Source: Burkholderia sp. BCC1644 (GTDB lineage: Bacteria; Pseudomonadota; Gammaproteobacteria; Burkholderiales; Burkholderiaceae). Taken from it: a stretch of DNA of 64,000 nucleotides. The position numbers and the translations under genes are program-made. The notes beneath the pieces were generated by a model. The model saw only the letters and a program-made list of their open reading frames with translations. It did not search any database and was not told the DNA's origin. The DNA lies in NCBI RefSeq assembly GCF_902833225.1, contig NZ_CADFEI010000020.1, positions 1 through 64,000 of the forward strand. The letters are read 5' to 3'. Of the stretch, positions 1 through 9,268 are shown one piece after another; position 1 is the first letter of the stretch, and each line of letters opens with the position of its first letter.

Positions 1-134
1 ACCCGGAGATGAACGCACTGGCGACGCTGTTCATCACGGCCGTGACGATCGGCGTGATCGTCGTGAACCGGATGATGATCGCGCGCGAGCGGCGCCGGAT
101 GGCCGACTTGAAGGCGGCGTTCGCGGCAGCCTGA
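1..134 (+). CDS. C-terminal end of an ABC transporter permease (probably PotI-type, putrescine)
   Basis: Only the last 43 codons are in the window; the frame runs from position 3 to the TGA at 132-134. The visible part is one hydrophobic helix (LATLFITAVTIGVIVVN) followed by a basic cytoplasmic tail (MIARERRRMADLKAAF). This is how PotC/PotI-type inner-membrane permeases end. The genes that follow (two PuuB-like oxidases) support a role in polyamine import, but the substrate is inferred from context. The start lies left of the window. Confidence 0.6.
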   Translation, partial: PEMNALATLFITAVTIGVIVVNRMMIARERRRMADLKAAFAAA

Positions 135-249
135 CGACGCACCTCCCGTTTCAAGGATAACAAGCACTGCAGACAAGCAAGACGCGCTGCCCCAGGGGGG
201 CGCGCGATTCGATCCCGATTTGACAGGCGCACGACAAGGAGAATCCGCA

Positions 250-1824
250 ATGAAGAAGAAACTGATCTGCCTGCTGGTGGCCGGCGCGTTGCCGGGCATC
301 GCGCTGGCCGACTCGACATCCGCCGAGATCAAGGCGCTGCAGGCGCAGGTCGCGGCGCTGCAGAAACAGATGAAGGCGATGCAGGCGCAGCTTTCCGCGA
401 AGCCGGGCGGCGCCACGGCAGCGACGGCTGGCGCGAAGGCCGGAGCAGCGCCGGTCGCCGTAGCCGTCGACCCGGGCTCGCCGGACTATGGCAAGGCGCA
501 GGCCACGCTGACCAACGACGAAGTCGGCGAAATGAAGCAGCAGATCGCCAACCAGCAGCTGAAGGTCGATTCGCTGACCGACGCGGCCAACACGGGCCCG
601 CTGGCCGGCCTGTCGGTCACGGGCTACATCGACCCGACCTACATCTACAACCGCGCGGCCGGCACGTCGTCGTTCCTGTTCGCGAACCACGAGAACGCAT
701 ACAACTACTTCAACAGCACGTTCGGCGATCTCTACCTCGACATCAAGAAGACGTTCGGCGTCGGCCCGATGGCGCCGTCGGCCGAGATCACGTTGATGCC
801 GAACCGCGGCAACGGCATCACACTGCTGCAGAACTCGCGCGGCTCGATCACCGACAACCTGCTGAACACGGCCGTCATCAACGTACCGATCACCGCCGAG
901 ACGACGCTGGTCGCCGGCTTGATCCCGAGCTTCGGCGGCTACGAGGTGCAGCAGTCGAACCAGATGCTCACGCTCACGCACAACCTGCTGTACGATTTCT
1001 CGGATCCGGGCAGCTACGTCGGCGCCGGTGCGAACTACACGAAGGGCAACTGGGCGTGGAAGTTCTTCGTCGGCAACGAGCAGTACCGCACGTACGGCTC
1101 GGTCACGCAGACGGGCACCAATGCGCTCGGCGACCCGATCACCACCAGCAACAAGGTGCCGACCTTCACCGCGCGCGCGGACTACACGTGGTCGAGCGCG
1201 CTTGACATCGGCGGGTCGATCAACATCGGGCGGCAGACGCTGGCCAGCGCGATCGACGATCAGGGCGTCGTGCACTACGGCCCGGGCGGCGCCGCGCCGA
1301 AGGCCTACGGTTCGTTCTTCTTCGGCGAACTCGACGCGACCTACACGCTCGCCGATATCCAGTACAACGCCGAAGTCGACTACGGCCAGCAGCAGCATGC
1401 GGCGTTCAACGGCGGACTCGCGCAGTGGTACGGGCTGTCGCTGCTCGCGCACCGCAAGTTCAACGCGCCGGTGGTCGGCCGCATGGGCGTGACGCTGCGC
1501 TACGATGCGCTCGTCAACAGCAAGAACGGCGGCGGCGGCGGCGGCATCGCGCTGAACGGCAACGGGATGGATCCGAGCAACGGCTTCGGCGTCGATTCGG
1601 ACTGCCTCGCGACGTCGAAGGCCGGCGGCGGCCTCGGCTTCGAGTGCAAGGGGGCGATCCGCCAGGACGTCGCGCTCGACCTGCTGTTCTATCCGACCCA
1701 GCAGATCACCGTGAAGGTCGAATACCGGCACGACTGGGCGAACAACAAGGTGTTCCTGCGCAACGACGGTTCGTACGGCAAGTCCAACGACCTGCTCGCC
1801 ACGCAGTTCATCTATTCGTTCTGA
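250..1824 (+). CDS. DUF3138-type outer-membrane beta-barrel protein
   Basis: 524 residues from the ATG at 250, which follows AAGGAG with good spacing; an upstream in-frame ATG at 220 lacks a ribosome site and would bury the signal peptide. The protein starts with a clear signal peptide (MKKKLICLLVAGALPGIALA), then a coiled-coil-like stretch (residues ~25-50, SAEIKALQAQVAALQKQ) typical of trimeric porin N-termini. The rest is a beta-rich barrel ending in an aromatic residue (QFIYSF), the usual outer-membrane assembly signal. A run of glycines near residue 430 is probably a surface loop. It resembles the DUF3138 family, whose function is not established. It lies between a polyamine-type permease and polyamine-type oxidases, so a polyamine uptake porin is a reasonable guess. 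Confidence 0.7.
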   Translation: MKKKLICLLVAGALPGIALADSTSAEIKALQAQVAALQKQMKAMQAQLSAKPGGATAATAGAKAGAAPVAVAVDPGSPDYGKAQATLTNDEVGEMKQQIANQQLKVDSLTDAANTGPLAGLSVTGYIDPTYIYNRAAGTSSFLFANHENAYNYFNSTFGDLYLDIKKTFGVGPMAPSAEITLMPNRGNGITLLQNSRGSITDNLLNTAVINVPITAETTLVAGLIPSFGGYEVQQSNQMLTLTHNLLYDFSDPGSYVGAGANYTKGNWAWKFFVGNEQYRTYGSVTQTGTNALGDPITTSNKVPTFTARADYTWSSALDIGGSINIGRQTLASAIDDQGVVHYGPGGAAPKAYGSFFFGELDATYTLADIQYNAEVDYGQQQHAAFNGGLAQWYGLSLLAHRKFNAPVVGRMGVTLRYDALVNSKNGGGGGGIALNGNGMDPSNGFGVDSDCLATSKAGGGLGFECKGAIRQDVALDLLFYPTQQITVKVEYRHDWANNKVFLRNDGSYGKSNDLLATQFIYSF

Positions 1825-1833
1825 CGCAGCACA

Positions 1834-1874
1834 CGCGGGACGCCGTGCCGCGCGCACGGCGTCCCGCGCCGTTT
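1834..1874 (+). terminator. Intrinsic terminator after the DUF3138 gene
   Basis: A perfect 14-bp stem (1834-1847 with 1855-1868, loop of 7) is followed by CCGTTTTC, 10 bases after the stop codon. It should separate the outer-membrane protein transcript from the downstream oxidases at least partly. Confidence 0.75.
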
Positions 1875-1923
1875 TCAGGGGTGGCTGCGGGCAGGTTGCA
1901 GCCTTTTCGAGGGAGCCGGTTTC

Positions 1924-3228
1924 ATGACGCAGTCTTTCACCCGCCGCGCCGATGCGCTCGCGCGCGACTCGTACTACGAAGCAACGGCCGTGCGCCCCGC
2001 CGTGGACGACCCCGTGCTCGACGATGCGATCGACGTCGACGTCTGCGTGATCGGCGCCGGCTTCGCGGGCCTGTCGACGGCGCTCGACTGTCGCGCGCGC
2101 GGGCTGTCCGTCGCCGTGCTCGATGCGCACCGGCCCGGCTGGGGCGCGTCGGGCCGCAACGGCGGCCAGGCCATCACGGGCTTCGCGAAGGACGAGGTGA
2201 TCGAGCAGCAGCTCGGCGCCGACGGCGCGCGTGCCGCGTGGTCGCTGTCGCTCGACGGCGTCGCGCTGATCGCCGAACGCATCGCGCGCTACGGGATCGA
2301 CTGCGACTTCACGCGCGGCTATCTGACGGTCGCGACGAAGCCGCGCCGCATCGACGACCTGCGCGCGTGGATGGAGGCCGCGACGTCGCGCTGGGGCCAT
2401 CCGTCGCTCGCGTGGCTCGACACCGGCGAGATCCACGCACGCATTGCATCGACGCGCTATCTGGCCGGCGTGCACGACCCGCTGTCGGGCCACCTGCATC
2501 CGCTCAAGTACTGCCTCGGCCTCGCCGACGCCGCGCGCCGCGAAGGCGTCGCGCTGTATGCGCACACGCCGGCGCTCGACGTCGTGCGCGGCGCGCGGCC
2601 CGTCGTGCGCACGCCGTCGGGCGAGGTGCGCTGCCGCCACGTCGTGTCGTGCTGCAACGCGGGGCCCGGCGGCATCCTGCCCGCCGCGACCGCCGCCCGC
2701 ATCGCACCGATCGCGTCGTACATCATCGCAACCGAGCCGCTCGGCCAGGCGCGCGCCGACGCACTGATCGCCCGGCGCGAAGCCGTGTGCGACAACAATT
2801 TCTTCCTCGACTATTTCCGGCTCTCGGCCGACCATCGGATGCTGTTCGGCGGCCGCGCGAACTCGGCCGGCGCGTCGCCCGCCACGCTCGCCGAAGCGAT
2901 CCGGCAGCGCATGGTCGGCGTGTTCCCGCAGCTCGGCGACGTGCGCGTCGACCACGCGTGGGGCGGCTTCGTCGACGTCACGCGCAACCGCGCGCCGGAC
3001 TTCGGCGCACTCGATCCGAACTTCTTCTACGTCCAGGGCTTCAGCGGGCACGGCGTCGCGCTCACCGGCATAGCCGGACGCGCGATCGCCGGTGCGATCG
3101 CGGGCGACACGCGCGCGTTCGACCTGTTTGCGCGCGTGCGTCACCGGCGCTTTCCCGGCGGCGACGCATGGCGGCAACCCGCGCTCGAACTCGGGATGCT
3201 GTACCACCGCGTGCGTGAACTGTTCTAA
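1924..3228 (+). CDS. FAD-dependent oxidoreductase, PuuB-like (first copy)
   Basis: 434 residues of the DAO (D-amino-acid oxidase) fold. The dinucleotide motif VCVIGAGFAGLSTAL is near residue 40, followed by the family signature WGASGRNGGQ near residue 75. The C-terminal GFSGHGVALTGIAGR segment closes the FAD site, as in E. coli gamma-glutamylputrescine oxidase PuuB. The family oxidises an amine at the expense of O2, giving aldehyde and H2O2. The GAGGGAGC just before the ATG is the ribosome site. It is a paralogue of the next gene, 25 bp downstream, probably by tandem duplication. The exact amine substrate cannot be read from sequence. Confidence 0.8.
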   Translation: MTQSFTRRADALARDSYYEATAVRPAVDDPVLDDAIDVDVCVIGAGFAGLSTALDCRARGLSVAVLDAHRPGWGASGRNGGQAITGFAKDEVIEQQLGADGARAAWSLSLDGVALIAERIARYGIDCDFTRGYLTVATKPRRIDDLRAWMEAATSRWGHPSLAWLDTGEIHARIASTRYLAGVHDPLSGHLHPLKYCLGLADAARREGVALYAHTPALDVVRGARPVVRTPSGEVRCRHVVSCCNAGPGGILPAATAARIAPIASYIIATEPLGQARADALIARREAVCDNNFFLDYFRLSADHRMLFGGRANSAGASPATLAEAIRQRMVGVFPQLGDVRVDHAWGGFVDVTRNRAPDFGALDPNFFYVQGFSGHGVALTGIAGRAIAGAIAGDTRAFDLFARVRHRRFPGGDAWRQPALELGMLYHRVRELF

Positions 3229-3253
3229 GCCCCCTTTCTCCGTTCTCCTGACC

Positions 3254-4555
3254 ATGCAGACATTCGCCAACCAGCCGCACGTCGCGTCCTACTACGCGGC
3301 GACCGCCAACGATACGACCCGCCACGCGCCGCTTGCCGGCACGATCGACGCCGACGTGTGCGTGATCGGCGCGGGCCTCACGGGCCTGTCCGCCGCGCTC
3401 AACCTCGCCGAGCGCGGCCATTCGGTGACCGTGCTCGAAGCGTCGCGGGTCGGATGGGCGGCGAGCGGCCGCAACGGCGGCCAGCTGATCGGCGGCTTTG
3501 CGTGCGACATCGACACGTTCGGGCAGTTCATGCCGGAAGGCGACGTGAAGCGCATGTGGGACATGGGGCTCGAAACGCTGTCGCTCGTGAAGTCGCGCAT
3601 CGCGCAGCACGACATCGACTGCGCGCTGGTGCCCGGCTACCTGACCGCGGCGAACACCGAGCGCGACGCCGATTCGCTGAAGCGCTGGCGCGACGAAGCC
3701 GCGAAACGCTTCGGCTACGACCGCTTTCACTTCGTCGAAGCCGAGGAACTCGGCGACTACGTGCAGTCGGCCCGCTATTGCGGCGGGCTGTACGACCCCG
3801 ACAGCGGCCACCTGCATCCGCTCAACTACACGCTCGGCCTCGCGCGTGCGGCGACCGACGCGGGCGTGCGCATCCACGAGGACAGCTGCGTGACACGCGT
3901 GCGCGACGTGTCGGGCGGCCACGTCGTCGAGACGAGCGGCGGCAACGTGCGTGCGCGCTTCGTCGTGCTCGCATGCAACACCTACATCGGCACGCTCGCG
4001 CCCGCGCTGTCGAAGAAGATCATGCCGGTCGGCACCTACGTGATCGCGACCGAGCCGCTCGGCGAAGCGCGCGCCGCCGCGCTGATGCCCGCACGCGCGG
4101 CGATCTGTGACAGCCGCTTCGTGCTCGACTATTTCCGGCCGGCGCCCGACACCCGGCTCGTGTGGGGCGGCAAGGTCAGCTACTCGACGCGGGAGCCGCG
4201 CGACCTCGCCGCGGCGATGCGTGCGGACATGCTGAAGACGTTCCCGCAACTCGCGGACGTGAAGGTCGACTATGCATGGGGCGGCTTCGTCGACATCACG
4301 ATGAACCGCGCACCGCACTTCGGCCGGATCGCGCCGACGATGTACTTCGCGCAGGGGTTTTCGGGGCACGGCGTGAACACGACCGCGCTCGCGGGCAAGC
4401 TGATCGCCGAAGCGATCAACGGACAGGCGAGCCGCTTCGACCTGTTCGACAAGATCCGGCATCGCGACTTCCCCGGCGGCGAGACGCTGCGTACGCCGGC
4501 ACTGGTGCTCGCGATGAGCTGGTACCGGATGCTCGACGCGTTCGGCGTGCATTGA
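3254..4555 (+). CDS. puuB: Gamma-glutamylputrescine oxidase-like FAD oxidoreductase (second copy)
   Basis: 433 residues from the ATG at 3254. The frame stays open upstream into the previous gene, but the protein family starts here (HVASYYAATAND matches the SSYYAASAN start of E. coli PuuB). The Rossmann motif VCVIGAGLTGLSAALNLAERG is near residue 38, then WAASGRNGGQL and, at the C-terminus, QGFSGHGVNTTALAGKLIAEA. It matches E. coli PuuB over its whole length better than the preceding paralogue does. Expected role: oxidation of gamma-glutamylputrescine in putrescine breakdown, in the cytoplasm. The other puu genes are not in this window. Confidence 0.8.
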   Translation: MQTFANQPHVASYYAATANDTTRHAPLAGTIDADVCVIGAGLTGLSAALNLAERGHSVTVLEASRVGWAASGRNGGQLIGGFACDIDTFGQFMPEGDVKRMWDMGLETLSLVKSRIAQHDIDCALVPGYLTAANTERDADSLKRWRDEAAKRFGYDRFHFVEAEELGDYVQSARYCGGLYDPDSGHLHPLNYTLGLARAATDAGVRIHEDSCVTRVRDVSGGHVVETSGGNVRARFVVLACNTYIGTLAPALSKKIMPVGTYVIATEPLGEARAAALMPARAAICDSRFVLDYFRPAPDTRLVWGGKVSYSTREPRDLAAAMRADMLKTFPQLADVKVDYAWGGFVDITMNRAPHFGRIAPTMYFAQGFSGHGVNTTALAGKLIAEAINGQASRFDLFDKIRHRDFPGGETLRTPALVLAMSWYRMLDAFGVH

Positions 4556-4578
4556 GCGACGTACGCACCAACGAGAAA

Positions 4579-4606
4579 CGGCCGCGCCGAAGCGCGGCCG
4601 CCCCCT
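4579..4606 (-). terminator. Terminator for gor, in the convergent gap
   Basis: A 9-bp GC stem (4579-4587 with 4592-4600, tetraloop) is followed on the minus strand by TTTCTCG. It lies between the convergent ends of puuB and gor and may serve both. Confidence 0.65.
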
Positions 4607-4636
4607 CCCGGCCGGTGCGAATACACGCCGCTCCCG

Positions 4637-5992
4637 CTAGTCGGCCACCTTCTGCCGCATCGTCACGAATTCCTCCGCTGCGGTCGGATGAATACCGATC
4701 GTGTCGTCGAACTGCGCCTTCGTCGCGCCCGCGCGAATGGCGATCGCAATCCCCTGGATGATCTCGCCCGCGTCGCGGCCGACCATGTGCGCACCGACCA
4801 CGCGCTGGCTGTCGCGCGCGACGACGAGCTTCATCATCGTGCGCTCGTCGCGGCCCGACAGCGTATGGCGCAGCGCCTTGAACGACGTACGGTAGATGTC
4901 GACCTCGCCGTGCGCGTGACGCGCGTCGGCTTCGGTCTGGCCGACCGTCGCGACCTCGGGCTGGCTGAACACGGCCGACGGTACGAAGCCATGATCGGCC
5001 GCGACCCGCGCCCCGCCGAACAGCGTGCGCGCGAGCAGCCCGCCGTCGCGCGTCGCGACCGGCGTGAGCTGCGGCCGCGACGTCACGTCGCCGATCGCGT
5101 GGATCGACGGCACCGACGTCGCCGAATACGCATCGACCGCAATTGCGCCGCGCGCGTCGAGCATCACGCCCGCCTGTTCGAGTCCGAGCCCGTCGACGTT
5201 CGGCACGCGGCCGGTCGCATAGAGCACCTGGTCGTACGGCCCGTGCCGCGCATCGCCGACGCGCACGCTCAACGTGCCGTCGTCCGCGCGCTCGATCGAC
5301 TCGACCACCGCGCGCGCGTGGATCGCGACACCCTGCTTCGTCATCTCGTCGGTCAGGAACTGGCGCACGTCGTCGTCGAAGCCGCGCAGGATCTTCTCGC
5401 CGCGATAGAACAGGTCGACGTGACTGCCGAAGCCGTTGAAGATGCCTGCGAACTCGACCGCGATATAGCCGCCGCCGACCACTGCGATGCGCTTGGGGCA
5501 CGTCGCGAGCGACAGCGCCTCGCGCGACGTGATCGTGTGCTCGATGCCGGGCCGCGCCGGCGACGACGGGCGCGAGCCGGTCGCGATCGCGATATGCCGC
5601 GCGCGAATGCTGCGTTCGCCGATTGCGACGGTGTGCGCATCGACGAGCGTCGCGCGGCCCGCGTGCATGTCGACGCCCGATTGCCGCAACAGGTTGATGT
5701 AGATGTCGCTGAGCCGGTTGATCTCGCGATCCTTCGCGGCGATCAGCGCGGACCAGTCGAGCGTGCCGGCGCCGAAGGTCCAGCCGAAGCCCTTCGCGTC
5801 CTCGACTTCATGCGGATAGTGCGATGCGTAGACGAGCAGCTTCTTCGGGATGCAGCCGCGCAGCACGCAGGTGCCGCCGATCTGCTCTTCTTCCGCTATG
5901 CCGACGCGTGCGCCGTATGACGCGGACATCCGCGCGAGCCTCACGCCGCCGGAGCCGGCGCCGATGACGAACAGGTCGTAGTCGAAATCCAT
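4637..5992 (-). CDS. gor: Glutathione-disulfide reductase
   Basis: 451 residues, the normal length. The FAD motif DLFVIGAGSGGVRLARM is at the N-terminus, the redox disulfide is GGTCVLRGCIPKKL (Cys42, Cys47), and a second Rossmann motif IAVVGGGYIAVEFAGIF binds NADPH. The dimer-interface active site HPTAAEE is about 17 residues from the end. The CVLRGC form, rather than CVNVGC, is the variant also seen in plant and many proteobacterial glutathione reductases. It reduces GSSG with NADPH in the cytoplasm. It is transcribed alone, convergent with puuB. Confidence 0.92.
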   Translation of the reverse strand: MDFDYDLFVIGAGSGGVRLARMSASYGARVGIAEEEQIGGTCVLRGCIPKKLLVYASHYPHEVEDAKGFGWTFGAGTLDWSALIAAKDREINRLSDIYINLLRQSGVDMHAGRATLVDAHTVAIGERSIRARHIAIATGSRPSSPARPGIEHTITSREALSLATCPKRIAVVGGGYIAVEFAGIFNGFGSHVDLFYRGEKILRGFDDDVRQFLTDEMTKQGVAIHARAVVESIERADDGTLSVRVGDARHGPYDQVLYATGRVPNVDGLGLEQAGVMLDARGAIAVDAYSATSVPSIHAIGDVTSRPQLTPVATRDGGLLARTLFGGARVAADHGFVPSAVFSQPEVATVGQTEADARHAHGEVDIYRTSFKALRHTLSGRDERTMMKLVVARDSQRVVGAHMVGRDAGEIIQGIAIAIRAGATKAQFDDTIGIHPTAAEEFVTMRQKVAD

Positions 5993-6081
5993 CGCATTCC
6001 CTCATCGCAGTTCGGATGAAGGCACGATAGCAAGATTCGGGGATTCGTGCGGAGCACGGCGCGACCAGGCGCGCGCCCAAT

Positions 6082-6113
6082 AAAAAACGGCGAGAGACGT
6101 GGCCTCTCGCCGG
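6082..6113 (-). terminator. Intrinsic terminator after the small acidic protein gene
   Basis: A 9-bp stem (6088-6096 with 6104-6112, loop of 7) is followed on the minus strand by six T residues. It lies about 125 bp beyond the stop of the small gene at 6237-6467, the only minus-strand gene that could feed it. Confidence 0.75.
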
Positions 6114-6236
6114 TCAAACCAGCTGCCGGGTGTGTCATGCGTCACCGATCGACCGCATGCCCGACCTGCCGGCTGCGCGGCACCGGTCCGCCCGGGCGCG
6201 CGAAGGGCGCGCCCGCGGCCGGACCAGCCGCCATGC

Positions 6237-6467
6237 TCATGCCTGCGACGTGTCGCTGCCGTCCGTCGCCTGCGTGTCGTCCGCCTGCTGCTGGGGCTGC
6301 TCTTCCTTCTTCTTCTCGAGCAGACCTTCGACTGCCTCGGCGCCCTTGAAACCGGCGACGGCTGCAGCCGCCTTGGTCAGCAGGCCCGCATCCGGATCCA
6401 GCTTTTCCGCGCCTTCGACGGCTGCGACTGCGCCAGCGATTTCACCCACGGTGTCCAGGATACCCAT
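6237..6467 (-). CDS. Small acidic protein of unknown function
   Basis: 76 residues from the ATG at 6467; another ATG two codons upstream (6473) sits directly on the ribosome site GAAAGGGG, so 6467 is the better start. The first half is an Ala/Gly/Val amphipathic helix (ILDTVGEIAGAVAAVEGAEK), the middle a second helix (LLTKAAAAVAGFKGAEAVEG), and the tail is polar and charged (KKKEEQPQQQADDTQ). There is no signal peptide. A good ribosome site and a strong terminator argue that it is real. I do not recognise a family. Confidence 0.65.
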   Translation of the reverse strand: MGILDTVGEIAGAVAAVEGAEKLDPDAGLLTKAAAAVAGFKGAEAVEGLLEKKKEEQPQQQADDTQATDGSDTSQA

Positions 6468-6774
6468 CGTCATCCCCTTTCAAGAAAATCGTGAGCGCAT
6501 CGTCCCACGAAAAAAACCGGCAGACCGCGATTGTCATCACCGGATACACAAGTTACGCACCTGGCCGGCCGCGCTCGCCGAGCGCCACCGGAACGACGCA
6601 CGCGCGGGCCTGACGGCACGCAGCGGGCGATGCTCGCAGCGTAGCGGAAAGCCTTCGCGCGTACTGTAAAAGTATGTTCTGGAATGCCGACGGAACGCTT
6701 ACGGCGCGGGACTTCCGCAATGGAGCGATTGCCGAATACTCGTGCGCGCGTATGAAGGTCGCGTGACGAAAAAA

Positions 6775-6798
6775 AAGAGGCGCCTTGCGGCGCCTCTT
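6775..6798 (-). terminator. Intrinsic terminator of the porin gene
   Basis: A 10-bp perfect stem (6775-6784 with 6789-6798, loop TTGC) is followed on the minus strand by a T-run, 45 bp after the porin stop codon. Confidence 0.85.
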
Positions 6799-6842
6799 CG
6801 ATGCGCGCCGGGCCCATGCCGGCGCATGCGTTCCGACGTTCG

Positions 6843-7964
6843 TCAGAAGATATTGCGCAGGCCGATCGCGATGCCGGTCTGGTTGCTGCGACCCGGCAGC
6901 TCGACGTTCGCCGCGCCGTTCGTCTTGTTGAAGTCGACGGTGCCGTAGACTTCGGTGCGCTTGCTCAGTGCGTACTCGGCGATGCCGACGATCGCATAGC
7001 GGTTGCCGCTCGCGAGCGTGCCGTTCGTGGTCATCGCGTTGCGCATGTGGTCGTAGTAGAACGCGCCCGTCAGCGTCAGCGGTGCGCTGACCTGCCAGCT
7101 CACGCCCGCGAACGGACCGTCGTCGATCCGGCCCGTGCCCTTCGCCACCGGAATCGACTGCTGCGCGAGCAGGCTGTCGACGAAGCCGGTGTCGTCCTTC
7201 GAGCGCAGGTAGCCCGCGTAGATCTTCGCCTTGCTGAACGCGTACACGACGTTCGCGTGGTAGATCGTCTGCTTGCGTGCCGAGTTGTCGCTGTTCTGCT
7301 GCGCGCCGGCCGCGATGCTGAGCGGACCCATCACGTACGACAGCGACACGCCCCACGCATTGCCCTTGCCGAGCGAGCCCGGGATCTGGCCCGAGAAGCC
7401 GCCGGCGCCGGTCGACTCGTAGTTGGTGCCGGTCGAGTACATCGCCTTCGCGGTCAGGCCTTCGAACTTGCCCGTGTACTTGATCTGGTTGTCCGCATAC
7501 AGGCCGCCGCCGAGTGCGACCGGCAGCCACGCGTTTTCGAGGTAGTTGCCGACCGTCAGCGGATCGTAGGTATCCGACAGCAGGTCGAACAGCGGCGTCT
7601 TCTGGCGGCCGAGGGTCACCGTGCCGTACGGGCTCTGCAGGCCGACGTACGCTGCGCGGTTGAACAGGCGGCCGCTGTCGGCGAATGCGCCGTTCTGCAG
7701 GTTCACGCCGCTTTCGAGGTTGAACACGGCCTTCAGGCCGCCGCCGAGGTCTTCCGTGCCGTAGATGCCGAAGCGGCTGTTCGTGATCGCGCCGTTGGTC
7801 ATCGACAGCAGGCCGTCGTTCTTGGCGTTGGCGTTGGTCAGGTAACGGATGCTGGCGTCGGCGACGCCCCAGAGCGTGACCGAGCTTTGTGCGGCCGCGT
7901 ACTGGCTGGCAAATGCGAGCGCGGCGCCCCCTGCGATGGCTGCGAGTCGGGTGGTCTGCTTCAT
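6843..7964 (-). CDS. Gram-negative general porin
   Basis: 373 residues from the ATG at 7964, preceded by AAGGAAAG. The frame is open a further 56 codons upstream, but the signal peptide starts here (MKQTTRLAAIAGGAALAFAS, cleaved after AAAQ). The mature N-terminus SSVTLWGVADASIRYLTN is the hallmark of the trimeric OmpC/Omp38-type porins of Burkholderiales. RFGIYGTEDLGGGLKAVFNLE and the closing aromatic residue (LRNIF) are also typical. It forms outer-membrane diffusion channels. It is monocistronic, with its own terminator. Confidence 0.92.
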   Translation of the reverse strand: MKQTTRLAAIAGGAALAFASQYAAAQSSVTLWGVADASIRYLTNANAKNDGLLSMTNGAITNSRFGIYGTEDLGGGLKAVFNLESGVNLQNGAFADSGRLFNRAAYVGLQSPYGTVTLGRQKTPLFDLLSDTYDPLTVGNYLENAWLPVALGGGLYADNQIKYTGKFEGLTAKAMYSTGTNYESTGAGGFSGQIPGSLGKGNAWGVSLSYVMGPLSIAAGAQQNSDNSARKQTIYHANVVYAFSKAKIYAGYLRSKDDTGFVDSLLAQQSIPVAKGTGRIDDGPFAGVSWQVSAPLTLTGAFYYDHMRNAMTTNGTLASGNRYAIVGIAEYALSKRTEVYGTVDFNKTNGAANVELPGRSNQTGIAIGLRNIF

Positions 7965-8280
7965 GAGCTTTCCTTTTTGTAGGTGTCTCCATTCATGGCC
8001 GGCCGCGTGCGCAGCCGGGTGGCGATCGCTCACGTTCTTGGCGCGCGCGATGTGGGCTGAATCATATGACGAGTGCGATCGCTGAAAGAAATTGAAATGC
8101 GCGGTAATGGCGGAACTGTCGCCCGCGCACAACGTTACGCGTGGGACGCTTGTCCGGCGGGCGGCAGGCGCTGCGCGGCAGCAACCGGCCGCGCGGCTTA
8201 CGGTGCGTCGGGTCTGTAAGGATCGCGCGGCCGGCGCCGCGGAACGGACGGGCGCACGAAGGCGCCCGCGGGGTGCGCGG
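7965..8280. other. Intergenic region between porin and DUF1275 genes
   Basis: 316 bases without a gene. It holds the porin ribosome site, a possible minus-strand -10 (TATGAT, 8061-8066) whose -35 is unclear, and a 7-bp GC hairpin (8249-8255 with 8262-8268) without a T-run that lies just past the DUF1275 stop codon. Nothing else recognisable. Confidence 0.4.
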
Positions 8281-8979
8281 TCACGCCGCCGCCGGCCCGC
8301 CGTCGGCCGTGTGCCGGCGCCACGCGCGCCGCACGATTTCCGCGAATGCGCCGACGAGCAGCAGCACGGCGCCCCACAGCGCGACGTCCGGCGCGAGCCG
8401 CGTCACGAGGCCGCCGACCACCGCGCCGGCCAGGAAGCAGAAGCTGATCGTCGCGAGCAGCGCCGAGTCGTGCAGCGCGCCCGCGTCATGGCGCGGGATC
8501 AGCCCGACGAACAGCTTCTGCGCGGCGCGCCGCAGGTTGCCGGTCGTCATCACCGACGTGTACGACAGTTCCTCGAGATGGGTGAAGGACAGCGTCTGCA
8601 GCGTCGCGACGAACGAGATGCCCGGGATCAGCCACGCGCTCGACGCGCCGACGAGGCCGCTCGCGGCGACGCCGAGAAACGCAATCTCGACGATCAGGCT
8701 CGCGAACGCCGTGTGCCGCATCCAGCCGCGCTGCGCGGCGAGGCCGAGCAGGTGCGCGACGAACACCGCGATCACGAAGCCGACGAGCGGCGGCACGTGA
8801 TGCAGCGCGGCGGCCCATTCGCCGGCCGACAGGTTGATGCCGAGCAGCGCGACGTTGCCGGTCATCGTGTTCGCGAACACGTGGCCGTGGCCGACGTACG
8901 TGTACGCGTCGAGGTAGCCGCCGGACAGCGTGAGCAATGCGGCGACGGTGAGATTGCGGCTGGCGCCGTCGAGATCCAT
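8281..8979 (-). CDS. DUF1275 (YoaK-like) membrane protein
   Basis: 232 residues from the ATG at 8979, preceded by GGGAGG; the frame is open far upstream, but that part has no membrane character. The motif GGYLDAYTYVGHGHVFANTMTGN near residue 20 is the DUF1275 signature, with about six hydrophobic segments following and a basic C-terminus. The family is predicted to sit in the inner membrane; its substrate is unknown. It is divergent from the small gene at 9269. Confidence 0.8.
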   Translation of the reverse strand: MDLDGASRNLTVAALLTLSGGYLDAYTYVGHGHVFANTMTGNVALLGINLSAGEWAAALHHVPPLVGFVIAVFVAHLLGLAAQRGWMRHTAFASLIVEIAFLGVAASGLVGASSAWLIPGISFVATLQTLSFTHLEELSYTSVMTTGNLRRAAQKLFVGLIPRHDAGALHDSALLATISFCFLAGAVVGGLVTRLAPDVALWGAVLLLVGAFAEIVRRAWRRHTADGGPAAA

Positions 8980-9268
8980 CGATCCTCCCGTGGTGCGCGC
9001 CGCCCGGCCGCGCGCGGCGGGCGGTGCGAAATTCAGTTCTGCCGGCGAGCGCGAAACGCCGCCGGCGCTGCGCGGCCGGGCATCGCCGGCATGCCGCGCG
9101 CCAATATAATGCTCGCCGTCGGGGGGCGGATTCCCGCCGCGCATCGCCGCGTGCCGGAGCCTGTCGGCCGGGCGGTGCTCGCCGCCGGAAGACCGGCCGA
9201 GTATACCGGGCCGACCGGGCCCGATTGTGCCCCGTCCGCCGCCCCGCGCCACTTCACCGAGCCTTCGA

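Noticed and set aside
1521..1550. A GGC-repeat microsatellite
   Set aside because: It encodes a short glycine run in a predicted surface loop of the outer-membrane protein; it is too short and imperfect to call phase-variable.
151..3270. A 1039-codon minus-strand open frame, and similar long frames antisense to other genes
   Set aside because: Typical of GC-rich DNA opposite real genes. The product is Arg/Ala/Val-rich without domains, while the plus-strand genes are clearly recognisable.
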